Source: Pseudomonadota bacterium (GTDB lineage: Bacteria > Pseudomonadota > Alphaproteobacteria > Rhizobiales > Devosiaceae). Taken from it: DNA of 44,444 nucleotides. How positions within the stretch are numbered: position 1 is the stretch's first letter; each line of letters begins with the position of its first letter. The DNA lies in NCBI GenBank assembly GCA_023433775.1, contig JAEYTY010000150.1, positions 1 to 44,444 of the forward strand, in the 5' to 3' direction. The notes beneath the pieces were generated by a model. It did no database searches. It saw only the letters and a list, made by a program, of their open reading frames with translations, and was not told the DNA's origin. The translations under genes were made by a program, and so were the position numbers. This document shows, in pieces, positions 1 through 7,832 of this stretch.

Positions 1-183
1 CCTCCCGATGACGGCGATCGCGCGCGCCTCCTCAGCGCGCTCAGCTCAACACCCGTCGAGGTGGACGAACTAATCGCCCAGACCGGCATCACCCCGCACG
101 CCATGCAAATTCTCCTGCTCGAGCTCGATCTCGACAGCCGCGTCGAATGGTCGAGCGGCCAATTGGTGGCGCTGAAGTTTTAG
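1..183 (+). CDS. dprA: DprA C-terminal end (partial)
   Basis: Open frame from the first base to a TAG at 181-183, giving 60 residues with the start outside the window. DprA loads RecA on incoming single-stranded DNA during transformation; this piece would be only its C-terminal winged-helix (DML1-like) domain. The visible pattern is typical: a short helix-rich segment, VDELIAQTG, then ALxxLELxG-like text (MQILLLELDLDSRVEW) and a terminal VALKF. The downstream neighbour topA supports the call, because plsY-dprA-topA is a common order in Hyphomicrobiales. The Rossmann-fold core is not visible, so identification rests on the tail and context. Confidence 0.75.
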   Translation, partial: PPDDGDRARLLSALSSTPVEVDELIAQTGITPHAMQILLLELDLDSRVEWSSGQLVALKF

Positions 184-208
184 GGCTATCGAACAGGCGC
201 AAAATTTC

Positions 209-225
209 CTCTCTCTAAGAGAGAG
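209..225. repeat. Short perfect palindrome between dprA and topA
   Basis: CTCTCTCT, one A, then AGAGAGAG. In RNA it would fold into a small hairpin just after dprA. There is no T-run after it, so it is at best a weak terminator or pause site; the rest of 184-318 shows nothing else clear. Confidence 0.4.
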
Positions 226-318
226 TGTTCCGCCAGCTGAATTGCCGAGATTGACACCTCGGTTCGCCTTCACCATGTTGCGCGCTTTCTCGCCAAGAAG
301 CTGCTGAACGGAAAATCC

Positions 319-2946
319 ATGAAGGTCGTCGTCGTTGAAAGTCCGGCCAAAGCCAAGACAATCAACAAATATCTGGGCTCGGGCTACGAAGTCCTGGCCA
401 GCTTCGGCCATGTCCGCGATTTGCCGGCCAAGGACGGTTCGGTGCGTCCCGAAGAAGATTTCGCCATGTCCTGGGAGGTCGATACGGCCTCCAGAAAGCG
501 CGTGGCCGATATTGCCGGCGCGCTGAAAAACGCCGACGGGCTGATCCTCGCGACCGACCCTGACCGCGAAGGCGAGGCCATTTCCTGGCACATTCTCGAT
601 GTTCTGCGCGCCAAAAAGGCCCTGAAGAAGGACACGCCCGTCCAGCGCGTCGTCTTCAATGCCATCACCAAGGACGCCGTCACCACGGCCATGGCCAATC
701 CGCGCGACATCGATATGCCGCTGGTCGACGCCTATCTGGCGCGCCGCGCGCTCGATTATCTCGTGGGCTTCACCCTCTCGCCCATTCTGTGGCGCAAACT
801 GCCCGGCTCGCGCTCGGCGGGCCGCGTGCAGTCCGTGGCGCTGCGCCTCGTGTCCGAGCGCGAAAGCGAGATCGAAAAGTTCAAGGCCGACGAATATTGG
901 TCGGTCGAAGCCAAGCTCGCCCAATCCGGCAAAAGCTTTGTCGCCCGCTTGTTCTCGGTCGATGGCAAGAAGAGCGACAAGCTCGATATCAAGACCGGCG
1001 AAAACGCCGCCGAGCTGAAAAAGCTCATCGAATCCGGCCAGTTCAACGTCTCCTCGGTCGAAAAGAAGCCGACCAAGCGCAATCCCTATGCGCCCTTCAC
1101 CACCTCCTCGATGCAGCAGGATGCGTCCTCTCGCCTGGGCCTCTCGCCCAGCCGCACCATGCAGATTGCCCAGCGGCTCTATGAGGATGGCCTGATCACC
1201 TATATGCGAACCGACGCCGTGCAGATGGCGCCGGAGGGCATTTCCATGGCCCGCTCGGTCATCGGCAAGTATTTCGGGGAGGAATTCCTCCCCGAAAAGG
1301 CCCGCATCTATCAGTCCAAGGCCAAGAATGCGCAGGAGGCCCACGAGGCCATCCGTCCCACCGACATGTTCAAGCGCCCCGAGCAGCTCTCGCTCGATGC
1401 CGACCAGGCCAAGCTCTATGGCCTTATCTGGCGACGCACGCTCGCGAGCCAGATGAAGTCCGCCGAGATCGATCGCACCACGGTCGACATCGCCGTCAAT
1501 GTCCCCGGCCGCTCTGTCGAACTGCGCGCCGTCGGCTCCGTCGTCACCTTCCCCGGCTTCCTCAAACTCTGGGGCGTCGAGGCCAAATCTGACGAGCCCG
1601 ATGACGAGGATGAAGACAGCCGCGAGCTGCCGGCTCTGGCCGTGGGCGACAAGCCGAGCCTGCAGGCTGTCGAAATCGAGCAGCATTTCACCCAGCCACC
1701 CTCGCGCTACACCGAAGCCAGCCTCATCAAGAAAATGGAAGAACTCGGCATTGGCCGTCCCTCGACCTATGCGGCAACGCTCAGCACCCTCAAGGACCGC
1801 GACTATGTCCGGCTTGAAGGCAAGGCTTTGCATCCCGAAGATCGCGGCCGCATCGTCACCGCCTTCCTCGAAAGCTTCTTCACCCGCTATGTCGAATATG
1901 GCTTCACCGCCGGCCTCGAAGAGCGCCTCGATCAGGTTTCGGCAGGCGATCTCGACTACAAGGTGCTGCTGCGCGATTTCTGGAAGGATTTCACCGCCGC
2001 CACCGAAGAGATCAAGGATCTGCGCGTCTCCGAAGTTCTCGATGCGCTCAACGATCTTCTGGCCAGCCACATTTTTCCGGATAAGGAAGATGGCTCCGAT
2101 CCGCGCCGCTGCCCCACCTGCGGCACCGGCCAGCTCTCGCTGAAGCTCGGCAAATACGGCGCCTTCATCGGCTGCTCGAACTATCCCGAATGCAAACACA
2201 CCATGCAGCTCTCCGACGCGGCCACCGGCCAGTCCAGCGAAGCTGCCGCCGGTGATGGCGTTTTGGGCACTGATCCGGCCAGCGGCGAAGAAGTCCATCT
2301 CAAGTCCGGCCGGTTCGGCCCCTATGTGCAGCTCGGCGAGGGCAAGGAGCCCAAGCGCTCATCCCTGCCCAAAGGCTGGGACCCGGGTTCGCTGACACTC
2401 GAGAAAGCGCTGCAACTTCTCTCCCTGCCGCGCGAAGTCGGCCTCCACCCCGAAACCGGCCTGCCGATTTCCGCCGGCCTTGGCCGCTATGGCCCCTTCA
2501 TCCTGCATGATGGCAAATATGCCAATCTGCCGGATATCGAAGAAGTGTTCTCGGTCGGCATCAACCGCGCCGTCGATCTGCTCGCCCAGAAAGCCGCTGG
2601 CGGCTTCAAGCGCGGTGGCGGCACTGCCGTCGCGGCCATCCAGACCTTTGAGCATGACAACGGCCCCATCACGGTCCGCGCAGGTCGCTACGGGCCCTAT
2701 GTCAATCAGGGCAAGATCAACGCCACCATCCCCAAGGACGTAAAGCCCGAGGATGTCACTGTTGATCAGGCCGTGCAGTGGATCGCCGCCCGCGCCGAAG
2801 CCACCGGCACTAAGGTGAAAAAAGCGCCGGCGAAGAAAAAAGCCGCCGCCAAGAAACCAGCCGCCAAAACTGCCGCGGCGAAAAAGCCTGCTGCCAAGAA
2901 GGCTGCGCCGAAGAAGAGCGTTAAATCGGAAGACGTGCCGTTCTAG
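319..2946 (+). CDS. topA: DNA topoisomerase I (type IA)
   Basis: 875 residues, the expected length for alphaproteobacterial TopA. It relaxes negative supercoils through a transient 5'-phosphotyrosine link. The Toprim domain is at the N-terminus (VVVESPAKAKTI, then DPDREGEAISWH). The catalytic tyrosine is Y295 in ITYMRTD. GRPSTYA lies in the core. A C4 zinc-ribbon (CPTCG...GCSNYPEC) sits near residue 600, followed by several degenerate TopA C-terminal repeats with RYGPY or RFGPY cores. The last ~45 residues form a Lys/Ala tail, a DNA-binding extension common in this class. Start ATG 319 gives the canonical MKVVVVESPAK. It follows dprA by 135 bp on the same strand. Confidence 0.98.
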   Translation: MKVVVVESPAKAKTINKYLGSGYEVLASFGHVRDLPAKDGSVRPEEDFAMSWEVDTASRKRVADIAGALKNADGLILATDPDREGEAISWHILDVLRAKKALKKDTPVQRVVFNAITKDAVTTAMANPRDIDMPLVDAYLARRALDYLVGFTLSPILWRKLPGSRSAGRVQSVALRLVSERESEIEKFKADEYWSVEAKLAQSGKSFVARLFSVDGKKSDKLDIKTGENAAELKKLIESGQFNVSSVEKKPTKRNPYAPFTTSSMQQDASSRLGLSPSRTMQIAQRLYEDGLITYMRTDAVQMAPEGISMARSVIGKYFGEEFLPEKARIYQSKAKNAQEAHEAIRPTDMFKRPEQLSLDADQAKLYGLIWRRTLASQMKSAEIDRTTVDIAVNVPGRSVELRAVGSVVTFPGFLKLWGVEAKSDEPDDEDEDSRELPALAVGDKPSLQAVEIEQHFTQPPSRYTEASLIKKMEELGIGRPSTYAATLSTLKDRDYVRLEGKALHPEDRGRIVTAFLESFFTRYVEYGFTAGLEERLDQVSAGDLDYKVLLRDFWKDFTAATEEIKDLRVSEVLDALNDLLASHIFPDKEDGSDPRRCPTCGTGQLSLKLGKYGAFIGCSNYPECKHTMQLSDAATGQSSEAAAGDGVLGTDPASGEEVHLKSGRFGPYVQLGEGKEPKRSSLPKGWDPGSLTLEKALQLLSLPREVGLHPETGLPISAGLGRYGPFILHDGKYANLPDIEEVFSVGINRAVDLLAQKAAGGFKRGGGTAVAAIQTFEHDNGPITVRAGRYGPYVNQGKINATIPKDVKPEDVTVDQAVQWIAARAEATGTKVKKAPAKKKAAAKKPAAKTAAAKKPAAKKAAPKKSVKSEDVPF

Positions 2947-2979
2947 GCATTGCCGACTGCGTTTCCGATCCTCCTCGGT

Positions 2980-3045
2980 GTCATCCCCGCGAAAGCGGGG
3001 ACCTCCGTTTCGTAAAACAGGGGTTCCCGCTTTCGCGGGAATGAC
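2980..3045. repeat. Inverted-repeat intergenic element (GTCATYCCCGCGAAAGCGGG type)
   Basis: Two 24-bp arms (2980-3003 and 3022-3045) match as inverted copies at 22 of 24 positions, around an 18-bp centre. Each arm also contains its own CCCGC/GCGGG mini-palindrome. Elements with this arm are scattered between genes in many proteobacteria and translate to the familiar spurious VIPAKAGT peptide. It lies between convergent topA and the dipeptidase gene and may serve as a two-way terminator. Confidence 0.75.
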
Positions 3046-3107
3046 GCTGTTGGGGGCTTGGACGTTAGGTGGAGCACCGGCCCCCATTCGGGGCGGTGTT
3101 CGCGCCC

Positions 3108-4154
3108 CTACCCCATAACCCGTTCCACCATCGCCACCCAATTCCCCAGCGCGATCTTGCGCACCAGTTTCTCGCCATAGCCCTTGTCGAGCAGCGCCTG
3201 CAGCAGTTTTGGCACGCCGGTGACGTCGCCAATCTCTGCCGGCACCATCGCCCCATCAAAATCACTCCCCAGCGCCACGCCATCCTCGCCCAGCGCTTCC
3301 ACCAGCGCATCCATATGGCGCACCATCAGCTCGAGCGGCGTATCGGCGATGAATTTCCCATCCGGGCGCAGGAAGCCCGTGGCAAAGTTCAGCCCCACCA
3401 TGCCGCCGCTTTCGCGGATCGCCGCCAGCTGCCAATCGGTCAGGTTGCGCGCATGGGGGCAGATGGCGTGCACATTGGAATGGGTCGCCACCAGCGGATG
3501 GCTGCTTATGGCCGCCACGTCCCGGAAGCCGGCCGCATTGAGGTGGCTGAGATCGATCATCACCCCCATTGCATTGCAGCGCCGCACCAGTTCCTTGCCG
3601 GCCTCCGTCAGCCCCGGCCCGATATCTGGGTCCGCGTCATGGCGAAACGGCACGCCGGTCCCAAAGGCATTGGCCCGGCTCCAGGTGATTCCCACCGAGC
3701 GCAGGCCCGCCGCATAAAGCACGTCGAGAGCATAAAAATCGCTGTCGATGGCTTCGGCGCCCTCGATGTGAAAAATCGCCGCCAGTTTCTCCGCCGCCAT
3801 GGCCTCGCGCAATTCGCCGGCGTTGCGGCAGATGGACAATGTCCCGGCCCGCTCCAGCCGCAGCAGCAGCGCCGCCATGCCATTGGTCGAAACCTGCGCA
3901 TCGGCCAGCGCCAGTTCTGGCGGCAATTGCCCGCTGCCTCCGCCGGGATTGGCTGCGACATCGCCCAGCGCTGTCTTCACCGGCGGCGGGAACATGGCGA
4001 AAAACCCGCCCGCCATTCCCGCCGTTTTTGCGCGCGGCAGGTCGATGTTCCCCTTGCCGTCGCCCTCGGCAAACAGCGCCACTTTGTCGGCCTGTCCATG
4101 CTGCAGCAGCCGCAGCAGAGTATCGTTGTGGCCGTCAAAAAAAGGAATGCTCAT
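3108..4154 (-). CDS. Membrane dipeptidase (renal dipeptidase, peptidase M19)
   Basis: About 348 residues from ATG 4154; a GTG at 4187 would add 11 residues. M19 enzymes are di-zinc TIM-barrel peptidases that cleave dipeptides, including some D-amino-acid dipeptides. Visible metal motifs are FDGHND (H9, D11), FHIEG, DLSHLN, THSNVHA and GSDFDG in the right order. No signal peptide is seen, so a cytosolic enzyme is likely. It is the only reverse-strand gene in the topA-rnr block and is flanked by two different inverted repeats, which suggests that it was inserted there. Its true substrate cannot be read from sequence. Confidence 0.92.
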   Translation of the reverse strand: MSIPFFDGHNDTLLRLLQHGQADKVALFAEGDGKGNIDLPRAKTAGMAGGFFAMFPPPVKTALGDVAANPGGGSGQLPPELALADAQVSTNGMAALLLRLERAGTLSICRNAGELREAMAAEKLAAIFHIEGAEAIDSDFYALDVLYAAGLRSVGITWSRANAFGTGVPFRHDADPDIGPGLTEAGKELVRRCNAMGVMIDLSHLNAAGFRDVAAISSHPLVATHSNVHAICPHARNLTDWQLAAIRESGGMVGLNFATGFLRPDGKFIADTPLELMVRHMDALVEALGEDGVALGSDFDGAMVPAEIGDVTGVPKLLQALLDKGYGEKLVRKIALGNWVAMVERVMG

Positions 4155-4235
4155 AGGGTCATCCGGTGAGTGCGAGTCGTCACGCACGGTAACGCCGCGC
4201 GGCCGATTGGACCACCGACTCTACACAAACTGGAT

Positions 4236-4321
4236 CGTCACCCTCGGGCTTGACCCGAGGGCTCTGTGCTTGCCGCGCGCTCCGCATTTGAAACGCCATC
4301 GGGCCAAGCCAGAGGGTGACG
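4236..4321. repeat. Inverted-repeat intergenic element (CGTCACCCTCGGGCTTGACCC type)
   Basis: The 21-bp arms at 4236-4256 and 4301-4321 match as inverted copies at 19 of 21 positions. The left arm also holds an internal CCTCGGG/CCCGAGG palindrome. This is a second family of dispersed intergenic repeat, different from the one at 2980-3045, and lies on the other side of the dipeptidase gene. Confidence 0.7.
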
Positions 4322-4328
4322 CGTGGTG

Positions 4329-4379
4329 GATCGACCGAAAGGCTGAGGGGTTTCTCAATTTGGCAAACCCCTGTCGATC
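4329..4379 (+). promoter_or_regulatory. Two-step hairpin in the rnr leader
   Basis: The outer arms GATCGAC (4329-4335) and GTCGATC (4373-4379) enclose inner arms GGGGTTT (4347-4353) and AAACCCC (4365-4371). All 14 base pairs are perfect. The structure ends 18 nt before the rnr start codon and could affect rnr translation or mRNA decay. Function is inferred only. Confidence 0.45.
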
Positions 4380-4397
4380 ACCTACATATCTCTCAAC

Positions 4398-6680
4398 ATG
4401 ACCACCAAAAAACCAAAACCCAAAAACACCTCCGGCCCCCGCCGCGCCACCAAGCCGCGCGCCGATAGCCTGCCGACCCGCGAACAACTTCTCGAAGCCC
4501 TGGCGCAGCAGGATGACATCAAGGGCAAGCGCGATCTCGCCAAGGTGTTTGGCATTCGCGGCGATATGCGCCGCCCCTTCAAGGCCATGCTGAATGAGCT
4601 GGAGGGCGAAGGCGTTATCACGCGCACCCGCAAGGCGCTGCGCCGCACCGCCGCCCTGCCCCATGTCACCGTTCTCGATATTCCGTCCGATGCGGATCTC
4701 GACAACCTCCACGCCTTCCCGGCGCAGTGGAACCCGGAAGAAGGCGAGCCGCCCCGCGTCCGCGTGTTGAGCGATCGCGATGGCCGCGTCGTCCCTGCCC
4801 CCGGCGACCGCATCCTGGCGCGCATCGATGCCGGCGATGACCCGATCCCCGATTATTCCGCCCGCCCGATGAAGGTGCTCGACAAGCCGCGCCGCGCCCA
4901 TATCGGCATTGTCCGCATGGACGATGAAGGTGCCCGCCTTATTCCGGTTGATCGCAAGCAGAAGGAAATGCGCATTCCGCTGGGCGATCTCGGCAAGGCG
5001 AGCGACGGCGATCTGGTCGAGGTTGAGGTGAAGCTCTCGGGCCGGCTGATGATTCCGCGCGCCCGCGTCACCAATGTCATCGGCAATCCACGTTCCGAAG
5101 GCGCCATCTCGCTCATCGCCATCCACAATCTTGAAATTCCGCATGTCTTCCCCGCCAGCGTCCTCCGCGAGGCTGAAGAGGCCAAGGAAGCGACGCTCAA
5201 GGGCCGCGAAGACTGGCGCGATCTGCCGCTGATCACCATCGACCCTGCCGACGCCAAGGATCATGACGACGCTGTCCATGCAGCGCCCGATGAGGACGCG
5301 AAAAACCCCGGCGGCTTCATCGTCACCGTCGCCATTGCCGATGTCGCCGCCTATGTCCGCCCCGGCACGGCGCTGGACCGCGAAGCCTATCTCCGCGGCA
5401 ATTCGGTCTATTTCCCGGATCGCGTGGTCCCCATGCTGCCCGAGCGCATTTCCAACGAGCTTTGCTCGCTGAAACAGGGCGAGCCGCGCGCCGCTCTTGC
5501 CGTCCGCATGATTTTCGGCGCCGATGGGAAAAAGCAGAGCCACAGCTTTCACCGCATCCTGATGCGCTCTGCCGCCAAGCTTTCCTATCAGCAGGCCCAG
5601 GCCGCCATTGATGGCAAGCCGGACGATCAGACCGGTCCACTACTCGAACCCATCCTGAAGCCCCTCTACGCCGCCTATGCCGCCATGGCCAAGGCGCGCG
5701 ACCAGCGTGGTCCGCTCGATCTCGATCTGCCCGAGCGCAAGATCCTGCTCGACGACAAGGGCCTTGTCCGCGACATCCACATTCCCGACCGGCTCGATGC
5801 TCATCGTCTCATCGAGGAGATGATGATCGCGGCCAATGTCGCAGCCGCCGAAACGCTTGAGCAAAAGCGCAGCGAGCTGCTCTATCGCGTGCATGACGAG
5901 CCAAGCTCTGAAAAGCTGCAGGCGCTTCGCGACTTCCTCGGTTCGCTCGACATCGCGGTCAAAAAATCCGACAGCGTTCGCGCATCCGATTTCAATGGCA
6001 TTCTTGGCCAGGCCCGCAAGGCCGGCAATATCGAGCAGGTCAGCGAGATGGTGTTGCGCAGCCAGGCGCAGGCTGAGTATTCGCCGGACAATTACGGCCA
6101 TTTCGGTCTTAATCTCGACCGCTATGCCCACTTCACCTCGCCCATCCGCCGCTATGCCGATCTCATCGTCCATCGGGCGCTGGTGCGTGCGCTGGGCCTT
6201 GGCGAAGATGGCCTTACCGATCAGGAAGCCAGCAAGCTTGCCGGCATCGCCCAGCACATTTCGGCCACCGAGCGTCGTGCCATGCTGGCCGAGCGGGAAA
6301 CCTCGGACCGATTGCTGGCCCAATATCTCTCCGAGCGCATTGGCGCGCGGTTCGAAGGCCGCGTTTCCGGTATTGCCCGCGCGGGCCTCTTCATTCGCCT
6401 GCTCGAAACCGGCGCGGATGGCTTCGTACCCGCCTCAAGCCTTGGCGAGGATTACTATCGCTATGTCGAAGAGCGGCAGGCCATGATCGGTGATCGGACA
6501 GGCGAAACCTTCACCCTCGGCGATCGCGTCACCGTCCGCCTTCTCGAAGCCGCGCCCGTTGCCGGCGCCCTGCGCTTTGAACTGCTGTCGGAAGGCACGC
6601 GCGGCAATCCGTCATCTGGCCGCCGAGGACCCAAGAAGCCATATAAGAGCTTCGGTCCCAAGGGCCGGAGAAAGAGGTAA
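4398..6680 (+). CDS. rnr: Ribonuclease R
   Basis: 760 residues. RNase R is a processive 3'-to-5' exoribonuclease that degrades structured RNA and defective rRNA. Domain order: basic N-terminus, winged-helix segment (~25-80), cold-shock/OB region (~100-250), RNB catalytic domain starting at ITIDPADAKDHDD with Asp residues 282-291 that bind the metals, and a C-terminal S1 domain (~646-731, starting RFEGRVSG). The last ~25 residues are basic (GRRGPKKPYKSFGPKGRRKR), typical of RNase R rather than RNase II. Only a weak ribosome site precedes ATG 4398. It is followed after 4 bp by the DUF983 gene. Confidence 0.96.
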   Translation: MTTKKPKPKNTSGPRRATKPRADSLPTREQLLEALAQQDDIKGKRDLAKVFGIRGDMRRPFKAMLNELEGEGVITRTRKALRRTAALPHVTVLDIPSDADLDNLHAFPAQWNPEEGEPPRVRVLSDRDGRVVPAPGDRILARIDAGDDPIPDYSARPMKVLDKPRRAHIGIVRMDDEGARLIPVDRKQKEMRIPLGDLGKASDGDLVEVEVKLSGRLMIPRARVTNVIGNPRSEGAISLIAIHNLEIPHVFPASVLREAEEAKEATLKGREDWRDLPLITIDPADAKDHDDAVHAAPDEDAKNPGGFIVTVAIADVAAYVRPGTALDREAYLRGNSVYFPDRVVPMLPERISNELCSLKQGEPRAALAVRMIFGADGKKQSHSFHRILMRSAAKLSYQQAQAAIDGKPDDQTGPLLEPILKPLYAAYAAMAKARDQRGPLDLDLPERKILLDDKGLVRDIHIPDRLDAHRLIEEMMIAANVAAAETLEQKRSELLYRVHDEPSSEKLQALRDFLGSLDIAVKKSDSVRASDFNGILGQARKAGNIEQVSEMVLRSQAQAEYSPDNYGHFGLNLDRYAHFTSPIRRYADLIVHRALVRALGLGEDGLTDQEASKLAGIAQHISATERRAMLAERETSDRLLAQYLSERIGARFEGRVSGIARAGLFIRLLETGADGFVPASSLGEDYYRYVEERQAMIGDRTGETFTLGDRVTVRLLEAAPVAGALRFELLSEGTRGNPSSGRRGPKKPYKSFGPKGRRKR

Positions 6681-6684
6681 GACC

Positions 6685-7080
6685 ATGGAATCCCAAGCCA
6701 AGGTTCTCGAAGAGCGCAGTGTCGGTCAGGCCATGTGGCGCGGCACGCTTTGCAAATGCCCCCATTGCGGCAAGGGCCGCATGTTCCGCGCCTATCTCAA
6801 GGTCGCCGATTCTTGCGACGTCTGCGGCGAGGAACTGCATTTCCACCGCGCTGACGACTTTCCGCCCTATATCGCCATCATGATTGTGGGCCATATCCTG
6901 GTCGGCATCATGCTCCATATGGAGATGGTCTGGCACGTCAATCCGGTCACCTATCTCTACACCATGGTGCCGCTGGCCGTGATCATGCCGCTTGCCATGC
7001 TCCCCTCCATCAAGGGTGCTATTGTGGGTCTGCAATGGGCCAATCGCATGTATGGGTTCGGCACCGGCCAGGTCGACTGA
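6685..7080 (+). CDS. DUF983 family zinc-ribbon membrane protein
   Basis: 131 residues from ATG 6685, which has GAGG at the right distance and starts 4 bp after the rnr stop. The N-terminal half has two Cys pairs (CKCPHC and CDVC), as expected for a zinc ribbon, with a conserved GRMF between them. Two hydrophobic helices follow (IAIMIVGHILVGIMLHM and TMVPLAVIMPLAMLP). DUF983 proteins are small inner-membrane proteins of unknown function that are widespread in Alphaproteobacteria and often sit next to rnr or cytochrome oxidase genes. Probably co-transcribed with rnr. Confidence 0.9.
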   Translation: MESQAKVLEERSVGQAMWRGTLCKCPHCGKGRMFRAYLKVADSCDVCGEELHFHRADDFPPYIAIMIVGHILVGIMLHMEMVWHVNPVTYLYTMVPLAVIMPLAMLPSIKGAIVGLQWANRMYGFGTGQVD

Positions 7081-7086
7081 TCCCCC

Positions 7087-7107
7087 GCCTCTCCATTCCG
7101 GAGAGGC
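7087..7107 (+). terminator. Hairpin after DUF983 (weak terminator candidate)
   Basis: GCCTCTCC, a 5-nt loop ATTCC, then GGAGAGGC: eight perfect pairs directly after the DUF983 stop. No T-run follows, so termination is uncertain. Confidence 0.4.
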
Positions 7108-7121
7108 AACGGAGCTTGTGC

Positions 7122-7149
7122 TTGACAATCGGGCACAAATCCGTAGGTT
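7122..7149 (+). promoter_or_regulatory. Sigma-70-type promoter candidate for rpmG
   Basis: TTGACA at 7122-7127 is a perfect -35 box. A 16-bp spacer leads to TAGGTT at 7144-7149 as a -10 box. It lies about 55 bp upstream of rpmG. The -35 is strong and the -10 is moderate, as is usual for alphaproteobacterial housekeeping promoters. Confidence 0.6.
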
Positions 7150-7207
7150 GCGCCCAAATTCCGGCGCCGGGGAATCCGCGGCGCCTTTGCTTTTGTGAGG
7201 ACTGACT

Positions 7208-7375
7208 ATGGCCAAGGCCGCCACCATCAAGATCAAGCTCGTGTCGTCGGCCGATACCGGCTTCTTCTACGTCACCAAGAAGAATGCCCGCACGCAGACC
7301 GAAAAGCTTTCGTTCAAGAAGTACGACCCCGTCGTGCGCAAGCATGTCGAGTTCAAGGAAGCCAAGATCAAGTAA
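7208..7375 (+). CDS. rpmG: 50S ribosomal protein L33
   Basis: 55 residues, the normal length, beginning MAKAATIKIKLVSSADTGFF and ending EFKEAKIK. L33 is a small basic protein of the large ribosomal subunit near the E site. It has no Cys pair, so it is the zinc-independent (C-minus) form. The sequence GFFYVTKKNART is the family hallmark. ATG 7208 follows TGTGAGGACTGACT, which carries GAGG. The gene has its own promoter candidate and a strong terminator, so it looks monocistronic. Confidence 0.97.
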   Translation: MAKAATIKIKLVSSADTGFFYVTKKNARTQTEKLSFKKYDPVVRKHVEFKEAKIK

Positions 7376-7399
7376 TCTGGCCTTCACGCACTGAATGCA

Positions 7400-7429
7400 A
7401 AAAGCCCCGCAGCCTGCTGCGGGGCTTTT
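7400..7429 (+). terminator. Rho-independent terminator of rpmG
   Basis: A 13-bp stem (AAAAGCCCCGCAG with CTGCGGGGCTTTT), loop CCTG, and a T-rich tail (GTTTTG), starting 24 bp after the rpmG stop. Textbook structure. Confidence 0.93.
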
Positions 7430-7832
7430 GTTTTGTGTCTGGCACTTTCGCATTTCGGCGGCGCTAAACGCTAACAGTCTGCTAGCGAATAGCCCTCCCA
7501 GCGTGACGTTACGCACGCATATGCACATGGAATCGCTTGCGGGCGGCGTCAGATCGGATACGATTTGAGAATTGGAGTGGCTGGTCCGGAGCGGCATGTC
7601 GAAGAGGCCACTCTGTCCGCGTCCGGACCAACCGCCCTACGGAACTCAGGAGTTGCGGCGGACCTGAGCGAAGCCGTAGGGAACTTTTGACGTTCGGGAC
7701 TAAAAATCCCGTCTCGTCTGTAAAAGACCCTACGCCTGGCCGTTGGAAAGGAAAGGAAATTCAGCCTTTTCCGCCTGACAACCTTTTGTTAATTATAACA
7801 AATAACCCTAACGCGACCGATTGAATCGATTT
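7430..7832. other. Intergenic region between rpmG and pleD
   Basis: About 400 bp with no convincing gene. It lies between two convergent genes. The only open frames are short and lack a credible start or family pattern. Its centre (7575-7681) is dense in inverted repeats, listed separately. Close to the pleD end there is an AT-rich palindrome (TTTGTTA and TAACAAA around ATTA, 7785-7802), which might act as a weak pleD terminator. Confidence 0.6.
7575..7681. repeat. Cluster of interleaved and nested inverted repeats
   Basis: Four arm pairs are seen. GAGTGGC (7575-7581) pairs with GCCACTC (7607-7613). TGGTCCGGA (7582-7590) pairs with TCCGGACCA (7622-7630). CCCTACGG (7635-7642) pairs with CCGTAGGG (7674-7681). 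CTCAGG (7645-7650) pairs with CCTGAG (7663-7668). The first two pairs interleave, giving a pseudoknot-like or mutually exclusive fold; the last two are nested. Every arm is perfect. It may be a dispersed repeat, a two-way terminator or a structured RNA. Confidence 0.6.

Noticed and set aside
7785..7802. AT-rich palindrome TTTGTTA-ATTA-TAACAAA near the pleD end
   Set aside because: Too few G-C pairs for a stable terminator and no other sign of function. Mentioned only in the intergenic description.
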